A stretch of DNA of 64,000 nt, taken from Chryseobacterium suipulveris. Lineage in GTDB: Bacteria; Bacteroidota; Bacteroidia; Flavobacteriales; Weeksellaceae. Location of the stretch: NCBI RefSeq assembly GCF_022811685.1, contig NZ_CP094532.1, forward strand, positions 831,501 to 895,500, read 5' to 3'. Positions 8,398 through 17,429 of this stretch are shown piece after piece; the stretch's first letter is position 1; the number at the start of each line of letters is the position of its first letter. The notes under the pieces are model-generated. The model had not been told where the DNA came from, ran no database searches, and saw only the letters and a program-made list of their open reading frames with translations. Both the position numbers and the translations under genes were made by a program.

Positions 8398-8841
8398 ATG
8401 ATTCGCATCACCAAAATTTTCACCTTCGAAACCGCCCACGTTCTCTACAATTACGACGGCAAATGCAAGAATATGCACGGACATTCGTACAAACTTTTTG
8501 TCACGGTAAAAGGAACGCCCATCATTAATCTTGATGATCCAAAAAACGGGATGGTCGTAGATTTCGGCGACATCAAGAAAATTGTGAAGTCCGAAATTAT
8601 CGATGTTTGGGATCACGCGGTTCTGATCAACGCACTTTCTCCACACAAAGAACTCGGCGAAGATTTGGAACAGAAAGGCCATAAAGTAATCTACTGCAAC
8701 TTCCAGCCAACCTGCGAAAATATGTTGTACGACATCGCGGAGAAAATCAAAAGTCAACTTCCCAACCACGTAAGTTTGGCCTACCTCAAACTCCACGAAA
8801 CCGAAAACTCGTACGGAGAGTGGTTTGCGGAAGATAATTAA
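8398..8841 (+). CDS. queD: 6-carboxy-tetrahydropterin synthase (QueD family)
   Basis: Converts dihydroneopterin triphosphate to 6-carboxytetrahydropterin on the way to queuosine; PTPS relatives act in biopterin synthesis. The 147 aa show the zinc site (His of ETAHVL, then HGH in KNMHGHSYK), the catalytic Cys in GKCKNMHGH, WDHAVL, and the substrate-binding Glu of LHETENSYGEW. The ATG at 8398 gives MIRITKIFTFETAH. An in-frame start at 8320 lies upstream of the promoter box and is rejected. Confidence 0.92.
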   Translation: MIRITKIFTFETAHVLYNYDGKCKNMHGHSYKLFVTVKGTPIINLDDPKNGMVVDFGDIKKIVKSEIIDVWDHAVLINALSPHKELGEDLEQKGHKVIYCNFQPTCENMLYDIAEKIKSQLPNHVSLAYLKLHETENSYGEWFAEDN

Positions 8842-8892
8842 TTTGAAAATGTGCTGATTTGAAAATTTGAAAATTCCAAAACGGGAACTCAA

Positions 8893-8930
8893 AACCTGAA
8901 ACTTGAAACCTGAAACTTGAAACTTGAAAA
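8893..8930. repeat. 7-bp tandem repeat (GAAACYT)
   Basis: About five copies of the heptamer TTGAAAC/CTGAAAC lie directly before lpxH. The lpxH start codon TTG is part of the last copy. Confidence 0.85.
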
Positions 8931-9691
8931 AAATCCTCCTTCAACCCGACAAGAAAGTTTACTTCTGCTCCGATCAGCATTTCGGTGCGCCGACTCCCGC
9001 TGAAAGCAAGCAGCGTGAGGAAAAGTTCATCCGCTGGTTGGACGAGATCAAGAGTGATGCGCAGGTTTTGTTTCTGATGGGCGATCTTTTTGATTTTTGG
9101 CACGAGTGGAACCACGTGATTCCAAAAGGTTATGTGCGGGTTTTGGGAAAACTCGCCGAACTCAAGGATTCAGGAATCGAACTCTATATGTTTGTCGGAA
9201 ACCACGACTTGTGGATGAAAAACTATTTCGAGGACGAAATCGGATGCACTGTTTTTTTCGAGAAACAGAATTTTGAAATCGATAGTAAGAATTTTCTCCT
9301 CGCGCACGGAGACGGACTCGGTCCGGGTGACAAAGGATACAAACGGATGAAGAAACTCTTCACCAATCCGGTTGCACAGTGGGCTTTCAAATGGCTTCAT
9401 CCCGATATTGCGATGAAGGTGGCGATTTATTTTTCGACCAAGAACAAACTGATTTCGGGTGAGGAAGACAAGGCGTTTTTGGGAGAAGACAAAGAATTCC
9501 TCATCATCTATTCCAAAGAAAAGCTGAAATCCGAAAAAATCGACTATTTCATTTACGGGCACCGACATTTGCCGATGGTTTTAGATTTGAAATCGGGTGA
9601 GAATTCTGCGAAATACATCAACCTGGGCGACTGGATTTCTTACTTTACGTACGGAGAATTTCAGAAGGAATTTGAGTTGAAATCTTATTAA
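8924..9691 (+). CDS. lpxH: UDP-2,3-diacylglucosamine hydrolase (LpxH type)
   Basis: Removes UMP from UDP-2,3-diacylglucosamine to give lipid X in lipid A synthesis, at the inner face of the inner membrane. The 255 aa metallophosphoesterase has all dimetal motifs: CSDQHFG, MGDLFDFWHEW, VGNHD, LLAHGD and YGHRHLP. The only plausible start is the TTG at 8924 (MKKILLQPDKKVYF), because the first in-frame ATG is inside the GDxxD block. That TTG belongs to a heptamer repeat. Eight bases separate it from the next gene, so the two are probably cotranscribed. Confidence 0.92.
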   Translation: MKKILLQPDKKVYFCSDQHFGAPTPAESKQREEKFIRWLDEIKSDAQVLFLMGDLFDFWHEWNHVIPKGYVRVLGKLAELKDSGIELYMFVGNHDLWMKNYFEDEIGCTVFFEKQNFEIDSKNFLLAHGDGLGPGDKGYKRMKKLFTNPVAQWAFKWLHPDIAMKVAIYFSTKNKLISGEEDKAFLGEDKEFLIIYSKEKLKSEKIDYFIYGHRHLPMVLDLKSGENSAKYINLGDWISYFTYGEFQKEFELKSY

Positions 9692-9699
9692 CTATTTTC

Positions 9700-10833
9700 T
9701 TGAAATCCGATAATTTCAACATAACAACCGAATCAGAATTCCAAACCGCGTGTCTGGAAACCTTCCGCTATCAGTATGAAAATGTGGAGGTGTACAGAAA
9801 GTTTGTTGATTATCTTAACATTAATCCAAACGAAATTAACGAAGTTGAGAAAATTCCTTTTCTGCCAATCGAGATGTTTAAAAATCATTTGGTTTTGGAC
9901 AAAGGTTTTGAAGCCGCAGATTTTTTTCAAAGTTCGGGTACGACGCAGATTCAGACGAGGTCGAAACATTATATCGCCGATTTCAAACTGTATGAAGAAA
10001 GCATTTACAGGAGTTTCGAACAGTTTATCGGGAAACCAGAAGACTATATTTTCCTCGGACTTTTGCCGAATTATTCCGAGAATCCTCATTCCTCACTCAT
10101 CTATATGGTTGATTTTCTGATGAAGAAATCGGCAAAACCCGAAAACGGCTATTTCCTCTACAACCATTCCGAACTCTTTGATTTGCTGGAGCGCTTCGAG
10201 AACCTCAGCGTGACAGAAAGCAAAAAAGTAATCCTCTTCGGTGTTTCCTTCGCACTCTTAGATTTCCTCGACTACTGCAATTCCGAGCGCAGTGAGGAAA
10301 CTCAATCTCCAACGCTCCAACTCTCCAACACTCTAACTGTGATTGAGACCGGCGGAATGAAAGGCAGAAAAGAGGAAATGACCAAAGACGAGCTTCTAAA
10401 AATTCTACAGAAAGGTTTCGGAACCGACCGAATTTTTTCGGAATATTCGATGACCGAACTGCTTTCGCAAGCATATTCGCTGGGAGAAAATATTTACCAA
10501 ACTCCAAACTGGATGCGGGTTTTGATCAGAAACACCGAAGATCCTTTTTCCTATGTCGAGAACGGAAGAAACGGTGCGGTAAATATCGTTGATTTGGCGA
10601 ACAGGCATTCGTGCTCGTTTATTGCGACGCAGGATTTGGGCAAAATCGTGAACGATGTTGAGGCTCCTCGCTATGCTCGGAATGACAAGGGAAAATTAAG
10701 TTTTGGAAATGAGTCGGTTAATATGCTTCGAGAACCTCAGCATGACAAATCGCTGATCCAGAAAAGTAGATTTCAGGTTTTGGGCAGGATCGACCATTCG
10801 GATATTCGCGGGTGCAGTTTGTTGGTTTCGTGA
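9700..10833 (+). CDS. LuxE/acyl-protein synthetase-like protein with two repeat inserts
   Basis: Member of the LuxE / phenylacetate-CoA-ligase-like superfamily of acyl-activating enzymes; substrate unknown. Recognisable blocks are FFQSSGTT, FGVSFALLDFLDY, ETGGMKGRKEE, EYSMTELLSQAYS and GRIDHSDIRGCSLL. The start is a TTG at 9700, eight bases after lpxH. Two segments look foreign to the family. One is the stretch coding NSERSEETQSPTLQLSNTL (about 10279-10338). The other is a block of roughly 38 residues beginning VEAPRYARNDK (about 10654-10770), between QDLGKIVND and FQVLGRID. Both contain a dispersed repeat, and the frame remains open. Whether the enzyme still works is unknown. Confidence 0.85.
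   Translation: MKSDNFNITTESEFQTACLETFRYQYENVEVYRKFVDYLNINPNEINEVEKIPFLPIEMFKNHLVLDKGFEAADFFQSSGTTQIQTRSKHYIADFKLYEESIYRSFEQFIGKPEDYIFLGLLPNYSENPHSSLIYMVDFLMKKSAKPENGYFLYNHSELFDLLERFENLSVTESKKVILFGVSFALLDFLDYCNSERSEETQSPTLQLSNTLTVIETGGMKGRKEEMTKDELLKILQKGFGTDRIFSEYSMTELLSQAYSLGENIYQTPNWMRVLIRNTEDPFSYVENGRNGAVNIVDLANRHSCSFIATQDLGKIVNDVEAPRYARNDKGKLSFGNESVNMLREPQHDKSLIQKSRFQVLGRIDHSDIRGCSLLVS
10280..10298 (-). repeat. In-frame dispersed repeat, insert 1
   Basis: ATTCCGAGCGCAGTGAGGA is the reverse complement of a sequence matching insert 2 at 16 of 19 positions. It is followed by an 8-base-period run (CTCCAACG, CTCCAACT, CTCCAACA) to about 10338, all inside the LuxE-like gene. Confidence 0.7.
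10665..10683 (+). repeat. In-frame dispersed repeat, insert 2
   Basis: TCCTCGCTATGCTCGGAAT followed by GACAAGG. A related piece, CCTCAGCATGACAAATC, lies at 10735-10751. The whole segment of about 10654-10770 interrupts the conserved C-terminus of the LuxE-like protein without breaking the frame. Confidence 0.7.
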
Positions 10834-10852
10834 TCTTGTTGGTTCCTGCAAT

Positions 10853-10880
10853 AAAAAAGCCCTGATTAACAGAGCTTAAA
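10853..10880 (-). terminator. Rho-independent terminator, minus strand
   Basis: On the minus strand AAGCTCTG-TTAAT-CAGGGCTT then TTTTTT, just downstream of the small ORF at 10882-11016. The position and direction support that ORF being expressed. Confidence 0.8.
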
Positions 10881-10881
10881 T

Positions 10882-11016
10882 TTAAGGGGCAATTTTTTTT
10901 GCCATTGCTTGTTCCTGTTGCTTTCTGTTTTGCTTCTCTTCGTATTTCTTTACGATATAGCCGACTACAAACGGCGCAACCCACATCAGGATTCTTCTTA
11001 AAAGTGCTGGATTCAT
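10882..11016 (-). CDS. Small membrane protein, 44 aa
   Basis: A short reading frame starting MNPALLRRILMWVAPFVVGY and ending in KKIAP. One hydrophobic segment (residues 8-21, WVAPFVVGYIV) is followed by a strongly charged tail rich in K, E and Q (KKYEEKQNRKQQEQ). It ends four bases from a strong minus-strand terminator, and the codon pattern is clean. I do not recognise a family; it could be a single-pass inner-membrane protein. There is no assigned function. Confidence 0.7.
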   Translation of the reverse strand: MNPALLRRILMWVAPFVVGYIVKKYEEKQNRKQQEQAMAKKIAP

Positions 11017-12694
<1,678 letters not shown>

Positions 12695-12702
12695 CATTTA
12701 AA

Positions 12703-12739
12703 ATAAACCTTCGAGAATTCCAAATCCTTGAAGGTTTAT
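12703..12739. terminator. Hairpin after the lyase gene
   Basis: ATAAACCTTC pairs with GAAGGTTTAT (10 bp, 17-base loop), nine bases after the stop codon. It lacks a T run, so termination is uncertain. Confidence 0.4.
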
Positions 12740-12774
12740 AAATAGTTCATAAAAAATCCCGAACCATTATGAAT

Positions 12775-12807
12775 TGCCCCTAAAAAATCTCTAACTTTTT
12801 GGGGGCA
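12775..12807. repeat. TGCCCC/GGGGCA hairpin
   Basis: TGCCCCtAAAAA pairs with TTTTTgGGGGCA around a 9-base loop. It lies between convergent genes and may end transcription from either side. Confidence 0.5.
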
Positions 12808-12847
12808 GTCCATTAATTCCAGAATTTATCTGTTTATGAATGGAGAA

Positions 12848-13090
12848 TTATTTGCTTCCTCCTCCTCTCGCAACAAGTGCAATCAGAACGATCAAAACCA
12901 ATGCTCCGATTACCCAAACAAGAGGGTTGCTCATCCAGTCTCCTCCCATTGCGTCTCCGCCTTTGTTCATGTCAACATCTACTTTGAGGTCTGGAGCTTT
13001 TTCTTGTGCTTTTACCAATAGTGTTGCTGTATTTGCCATTACTGCTAAAACCAGCATTTGAATTTTTGAAGTTAAGTTAGCGCGTGTCAT
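12848..13090 (-). CDS. Small membrane protein, 80 aa
   Basis: Unknown function. The N-terminus has a hydrophobic stretch ending in KAQ (residues 10-29) that could be a signal peptide. The middle is acidic, with glycines (DLKVDVDMNKGGDAMGG). A second hydrophobic segment, WVIGALVLIVLIALVA, is followed by RGGGSK. The layout suggests an exported protein held in the membrane by its C-terminus. The length and both hydrophobic segments favour a real gene. Upstream lies ATGACTTTTGTCAT (13112-13125), a small hairpin. It stands alone between convergent and codirectional neighbours. Confidence 0.7.
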   Translation of the reverse strand: MTRANLTSKIQMLVLAVMANTATLLVKAQEKAPDLKVDVDMNKGGDAMGGDWMSNPLVWVIGALVLIVLIALVARGGGSK

Positions 13091-13181
13091 AATTTTATTT
13101 TTTTGATGTTATGACTTTTGTCATTCTAAAACCGTACCAAAAAATAAAATCAGATTCAGAAATTGGGATTTCCGTTTTGGC

Positions 13182-13676
13182 TTAAAGCAGGAATTCCATC
13201 ATGTAATCGTCCATTACAAAGCCGTTCCCGATGTCCACAACTTTTTCTTCAGATACCCGAAAACCTTGTGATTCATAAATGTTCTTAGCATTATTCTGTT
13301 TGTTGACGTTCAGAATAATCCGATTGTTACCTGATTTTGCCACTTCTTCCTTTAAGAATTGAATGGCGGTTTTGCCCAAACCTTTTCCCTTCATTTCCGG
13401 AATCAGGTAGATGCGGTGGAGTTTGGTGGTGTCTTTTTCGTAATTAAATTCAAAACCGAGGAATCCGGCGGGAATCTCATCATTAATAATCAAGAAATAT
13501 GGATAGTCGGGACTGTTGAGATGAGAGGTAAGTTCTTCCACGGAATACATTTGTCCCAGCATATAGTCGATCTGTTCGCGAGTGAGAATTTCAGCGTAAG
13601 CAGAATTCCAGGATTTTTCCGCAAGTGTTCTGATCAGTTCGATGTCGCTTTCTTTAGCTTTTTTAAAGGAAATCAT
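13182..13676 (-). CDS. GNAT family N-acetyltransferase
   Basis: Acetyl-CoA-dependent acetyltransferase, substrate unknown. The 164 aa show the GNAT fold: an N-terminal strand ISFKKAKESD, the acetyl-CoA loop EMKGKGLGKTAI near residue 112, and the C-terminal NAKNIYESQGFRV. It starts 13 bases after the stop codon of the metallophosphoesterase and probably shares its transcript. Small-molecule and protein targets are equally possible from sequence. Confidence 0.88.
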   Translation of the reverse strand: MISFKKAKESDIELIRTLAEKSWNSAYAEILTREQIDYMLGQMYSVEELTSHLNSPDYPYFLIINDEIPAGFLGFEFNYEKDTTKLHRIYLIPEMKGKGLGKTAIQFLKEEVAKSGNNRIILNVNKQNNAKNIYESQGFRVSEEKVVDIGNGFVMDDYMMEFLL

Positions 13677-13689
13677 TTTAGATATTTAA

Positions 13690-14895
13690 TTAAGACAATT
13701 CAAAAAGGGTAATCTCTGGTTCAATTCCGACACGTCCCGGAAAACCGATAATTCCGAAACCGCGGTTCACATAAAGATATTTCCTTTCGCTTTCGTACAG
13801 ATCCGCCCATTTTTTGTATCGATACTGAACGGGACTCCAACGAACATTTTTTAAGTCAATGCCAAACTGCATTCCGTGCGTGTGTCCGGAAAGCGTGAGC
13901 TGCACGTTCGATGGATGATTTTTTACCACCAAATCAAAATGCGTAGGATCGTGGCTCATCAAGATTTTCACCGCCTCCGAAGGAATTCCCGATGAAGCTT
14001 TATCCAGATCGCCGTATTGTGGAAATGGTTTTTCGCCCCAGTTTTCAACGCCGAGAATATAGATCTTTTCATCGTTTTTTTCAATGATTCGGTGTTCGTT
14101 TCTTAGAAGCTCAAATCCCGCCTCCTTCTGATATTTTGCAAGATTTGGGATGTTTTGGGCTTTATCCTGTGGAGATTTCCACTGTGCATAATCGCCGTAG
14201 TCGTGGTTTCCGAGGATGGAAAATTTTCCGTCTTTTGATTTGATGGAACTGAAAAGCGGGACAAACCGTTGAAATTCTTCCGCAAAATTATTCACAAGAT
14301 CACCGGTGCATAGAACCAAGTCGGCGTTCTGCTCATTAATCAAATCAATTGCGCCTCTCAGTTTTTCTGGATTAAAGAAACTACCTGCATGAATGTCGGA
14401 AATCTGAACGATTTTGTACCCTTTGAAACTATTTGGTAGTCCCGCAATTTTTAGTTTTACCTTTCTTACTCGATGTCGGTATTTTCCGAAGATAATTCCG
14501 TCGATAACCATGGTCGAGAATATCCCCGCGATTCCCAAACCGATCAAGCTTAGAAATTTTCGTCTTTCAGGAAAGTAGGATTCTGGTTTTGCGTAGACTG
14601 TAAAAAGATACCTGAAGAACCTCGAAATATCTTCCAGCAAAAGAAAAAATACGACGAATATTTTCGGAATCAAGAAAATCAATAGGATCGACGCGATCAC
14701 CTGGATTCGATGGTGGTCTTTTTCGCTTCGGCTGAATCCCAAAACTTCGTAGATGAAAAAGCCATAAATCAATAAAGTGACCACCCAGTAACCGACGCGA
14801 AGCCACGGATTTGAAACAACCGTCTTAAACGCTTGGTACACATAAAATTCCAGCACGAAAATAATTCCGGTGATGATGAGGATGTTTTTCTGCAT
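13690..14895 (-). CDS. Membrane-anchored metallophosphoesterase
   Basis: Calcineurin-like phosphoesterase of the YkuE/YaeI kind; substrate unknown, some relatives act on lipid-linked diphosphates. The 401 aa begin with several hydrophobic segments (residues 5-25, 33-50, 66-90 and about 113-130). The catalytic half follows, with VQISDIHAGSF, CTGDLVNN, LGNHDYGDY, MSHDPTHFD and GHTHGMQFG, a complete dimetal site. It is the first gene of a pair with the acetyltransferase. Confidence 0.9.
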   Translation of the reverse strand: MQKNILIITGIIFVLEFYVYQAFKTVVSNPWLRVGYWVVTLLIYGFFIYEVLGFSRSEKDHHRIQVIASILLIFLIPKIFVVFFLLLEDISRFFRYLFTVYAKPESYFPERRKFLSLIGLGIAGIFSTMVIDGIIFGKYRHRVRKVKLKIAGLPNSFKGYKIVQISDIHAGSFFNPEKLRGAIDLINEQNADLVLCTGDLVNNFAEEFQRFVPLFSSIKSKDGKFSILGNHDYGDYAQWKSPQDKAQNIPNLAKYQKEAGFELLRNEHRIIEKNDEKIYILGVENWGEKPFPQYGDLDKASSGIPSEAVKILMSHDPTHFDLVVKNHPSNVQLTLSGHTHGMQFGIDLKNVRWSPVQYRYKKWADLYESERKYLYVNRGFGIIGFPGRVGIEPEITLFELS

Positions 14896-14961
14896 CGGTG
14901 TTTTTAATTAAAAAAGCACAAAACCAATTTTTGTGCCTTCAGTAAATCATATTATTTTCGG

Positions 14962-16029
14962 TTACGGAAACCGATACACAATCGCATTGATGTTCATTCC
15001 CGCACCAATAGATGCGAAAACGATGTTTCCTTTTTCCTTGAAACGGTGACCTTTCATTTCGTCTTTGATGATGAGGTCGTACATGGTCGGAATCGTTGCA
15101 ACCGAAGAATTCCCAAACTGCTGAATCGTCATTGGTGCGATATCGTGGTCGTAATCGGTTTTTCCGTAGAGTTTGAAAAGCCGCGAAATCATGGCGTAAT
15201 CCATTTTCGCGTTGGCTTGATGAATCAGAATCTTGTCGATGTCGTCAATCGTCAATCCCGCTTTATCGATGGTTTCCTTAATCGCATCGGGAACATTTTT
15301 TAAGGCGTACTCATAAATTTTTCTTCCGTGCATTCTGATGTACAGCGGTTTTTGGTCGACCTCTTTGTTCAGCGACGGCGAATTTTCAAGATAGTTGAGT
15401 TCCGCATCGTTATCACAAATCGTGGCGTCGGCGATGATTCCTACGTTTTCCTGATCAGTTGCTTTTACCACAACAGCTCCGGCTCCGTCAGCAAAAATCA
15501 TTTTGTTTCTATCGTATGGATCGGTTACTCTGCTCAAAGTTTCTGAACCCACCACCAAAATCAGTTTGGCTTTGTTTGCTTTAATTAAAGTATTTGCCAA
15601 AATCATTGCTTCAACCCAACCTGGGCAACCGAAAATCATATCGTAATTGATGCATCTTCTGTTTTTGATTCCCAGTTTGTTCTTCACTCTTGCCGACATT
15701 GAAGGCATGAAGTTGCTCATCCCGTTCTTATCAACCTCGCCGAAATTGCTGGCATAAATAATATAGTCGATCGTTTCTGGATCGATTTGTGCGTCGTAGA
15801 TTGCCTCTTTTGCAGCGCGAAATCCCAAGTCAGAATTGTACTCGTCATCTTCCAAATACCGCCTGTTTTCAATCTCAGTAATCTCGATGAATTTCTGAAT
15901 AATTTCTTCGTTGGGTTTGTTGATTTTGTCTCCTTCGTCGGTGTAAAAATCAGAGTCCATAAAATGTTCTCTCCCGATTACCTTAGTCGGAATGTAACTA
16001 CCTGAACCTATAATGATTGTATTGGGCAT
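14962..16029 (-). CDS. 3-oxoacyl-ACP synthase III family protein
   Basis: Thiolase-fold condensing enzyme related to FabH. Of the catalytic triad, Cys135 in FGCPGW, His in LIHQANAKM and Asn in FGNSSVATIP are all present. About 355 aa, slightly longer than FabH (about 320), so it may make a special acyl chain rather than start ordinary fatty acids. The start MPNTIIIGSGSYIP at 16029 is chosen because the longer frame (to 16053) runs into the promoter box CAAAGTTA at 16051-16058. No other fatty acid genes adjoin it. Confidence 0.88.
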   Translation of the reverse strand: MPNTIIIGSGSYIPTKVIGREHFMDSDFYTDEGDKINKPNEEIIQKFIEITEIENRRYLEDDEYNSDLGFRAAKEAIYDAQIDPETIDYIIYASNFGEVDKNGMSNFMPSMSARVKNKLGIKNRRCINYDMIFGCPGWVEAMILANTLIKANKAKLILVVGSETLSRVTDPYDRNKMIFADGAGAVVVKATDQENVGIIADATICDNDAELNYLENSPSLNKEVDQKPLYIRMHGRKIYEYALKNVPDAIKETIDKAGLTIDDIDKILIHQANAKMDYAMISRLFKLYGKTDYDHDIAPMTIQQFGNSSVATIPTMYDLIIKDEMKGHRFKEKGNIVFASIGAGMNINAIVYRFP

Positions 16030-16050
16030 ACTTTTTTTGAAAAATTTAGG

Positions 16051-16058
16051 CAAAGTTA
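16051..16058 (-). promoter_or_regulatory. -7 box of the synthase III gene
   Basis: Minus-strand TAACTTTG, 21 bases before the chosen ATG; it decides the start of the gene. Confidence 0.65.
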
Positions 16059-16096
16059 AGAATTAATCTTGTACCACGTAAAAACAAAATAATTAG

Positions 16097-16104
16097 TAAA
16101 TTTG
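16097..16104 (+). promoter_or_regulatory. -7 box of the 16128 gene
   Basis: TAAATTTG, exact TAnnTTTG match, 23 bases before the ATG and divergent from the synthase promoter. Confidence 0.6.
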
Positions 16105-16127
16105 CAACGTTTTATCCCATTGATTTC

Positions 16128-16697
16128 ATGAAAATAAGTCCGTCAACTAAAGGTTTGATTTTCTCGGTTTTTGCCGTAGTTGCCGCATTTGTGATTTATT
16201 TTCTGTTTCTTGCAAAAAAGAATTATTACCTTGTAGATAATCCTACGGTGAACACTTATTATCTTAAAATCAATAACGGTGCGGAACAGATTATTTCTGC
16301 CGGACAGAATTTTAAGGTGAACTTAAACAAAGGGAAGAACAGCGTGAAAGTTTTCGATGGACAGAAGAAGTTGCTCTACGATTCAGCTTTCGTGGTGAGA
16401 AAAGACCGGGGTTTATTGAATATCGCTCATCAGGATTATTACATCAATGAACAGTTTTACGGTTACGGACTGAACAAGGACTCGTTAATTGCCGCAAGAG
16501 GAGCCACTGAAATCGACGGCAAAAACTACTTGAACAAACCGATCCGTTTTTACAAGCTTTACACCGACGATTTTTACTACAATATTGATGAAGATTATGA
16601 TCAGGTGGTGAAAAACATCCAAAAAGTGGAGTCGAGAACAAAGATTTTCCGCAAACAGGATTATCTGAATTACTATAAAGAATACTATAAATTTTAA
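16128..16697 (+). CDS. Membrane-anchored hypothetical protein
   Basis: No family recognised. The 189 aa have one N-terminal membrane segment (residues 9-28, GLIFSVFAVVAAFVIYFLFL), followed by a basic pair and a predicted extracytoplasmic domain of beta-rich sequence (NTYYLKINNGAEQII, KNSVKVFDGQKKLLYD). The tail is rich in Tyr, Asp and Lys (KLYTDDFYYNIDEDYD). It precedes ubiE by 11 bases in the same direction, so they may be cotranscribed, but the context suggests no function. Confidence 0.8.
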   Translation: MKISPSTKGLIFSVFAVVAAFVIYFLFLAKKNYYLVDNPTVNTYYLKINNGAEQIISAGQNFKVNLNKGKNSVKVFDGQKKLLYDSAFVVRKDRGLLNIAHQDYYINEQFYGYGLNKDSLIAARGATEIDGKNYLNKPIRFYKLYTDDFYYNIDEDYDQVVKNIQKVESRTKIFRKQDYLNYYKEYYKF

Positions 16698-16708
16698 AAA
16701 AATACCAG

Positions 16709-17428
16709 TTGAGCCAGGTTAAACCATACAATACAGAAGCGGGAAAGAAGCAGGAAGTTGAAGACATGTTCGACAATATCGCGCCGAAATACGATTTGCT
16801 GAACCACGTACTTTCTATGAAGATTGATGTGCTTTGGAGAAACAAACTCGTGAGGTGGATGAACAAAGACCAACCCAAAGAAGTCCTGGATGTAGCGACC
16901 GGAACCGGCGATTTGGCAATTGCAGTACAGAAAGGAACCGGAGCAAAAGTGGTCGGTTTGGATCTTTCGCAGCAAATGCTCAATGTAGGTATTGATAAAA
17001 TAAAAAAACTTAATTTAGACGGCGAAATTACAATGCAGAAAGGCGACGCTGAAAACCTTCCGTTCGAAAGCAATAAATTCGATGCGGTTTCCGTTGCATT
17101 TGGAGTCAGGAATTTCGAGAATCTTGAAAAAGGTTTGGCGGAGCTGAGAAGGGTAGTGAAGGAGGAAAAAAGCGTTTATATTTTGGAGTTTTCGAAGGTT
17201 GAAGGTTTCTTGGAGCCGTTTTATATGTTCTACTTTAAAAATATTTTGCCCCAAATCGGCAAGTTTGTTTCTAAGGACAACCGAGCGTACACCTATCTTC
17301 CCGACTCTGTGAACGCTTTCCCGTTTGGGGAAAAAATGAAAGCGATTCTCCTCAACACAGGTTTTCGGAAAGTAGAATACAAAAAATTAAGTTTAGGCAT
17401 TGCCACCATTTACAAAGCAACCAAATAG
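16709..17428 (+). CDS. ubiE: Demethylmenaquinone methyltransferase
   Basis: Methylates demethylmenaquinone to menaquinone with SAM (MenG/UbiE). The 239 aa contain VEDMFDNIAPKYDLLNHVLS, SAM motif I VLDVATGTGDLAI near residue 61, and VAFGVRNFENLEKGL. Start TTG at 16709 gives SQVKPYNTEAG in the expected register; no ATG fits. The next gene, porT, starts one base after the stop. The ubiE-porT pairing is common in Bacteroidetes. Bacteroidetes use menaquinone, so the MenG reaction is the likely one. Confidence 0.95.
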   Translation: MSQVKPYNTEAGKKQEVEDMFDNIAPKYDLLNHVLSMKIDVLWRNKLVRWMNKDQPKEVLDVATGTGDLAIAVQKGTGAKVVGLDLSQQMLNVGIDKIKKLNLDGEITMQKGDAENLPFESNKFDAVSVAFGVRNFENLEKGLAELRRVVKEEKSVYILEFSKVEGFLEPFYMFYFKNILPQIGKFVSKDNRAYTYLPDSVNAFPFGEKMKAILLNTGFRKVEYKKLSLGIATIYKATK

Positions 17429-17429
17429 T

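Noticed and set aside
10718..10984. 88-residue minus-strand ORF across the end of the LuxE-like gene
   Set aside because: It overlaps the LuxE-like gene, the terminator and the better-supported 44-residue ORF in another frame.
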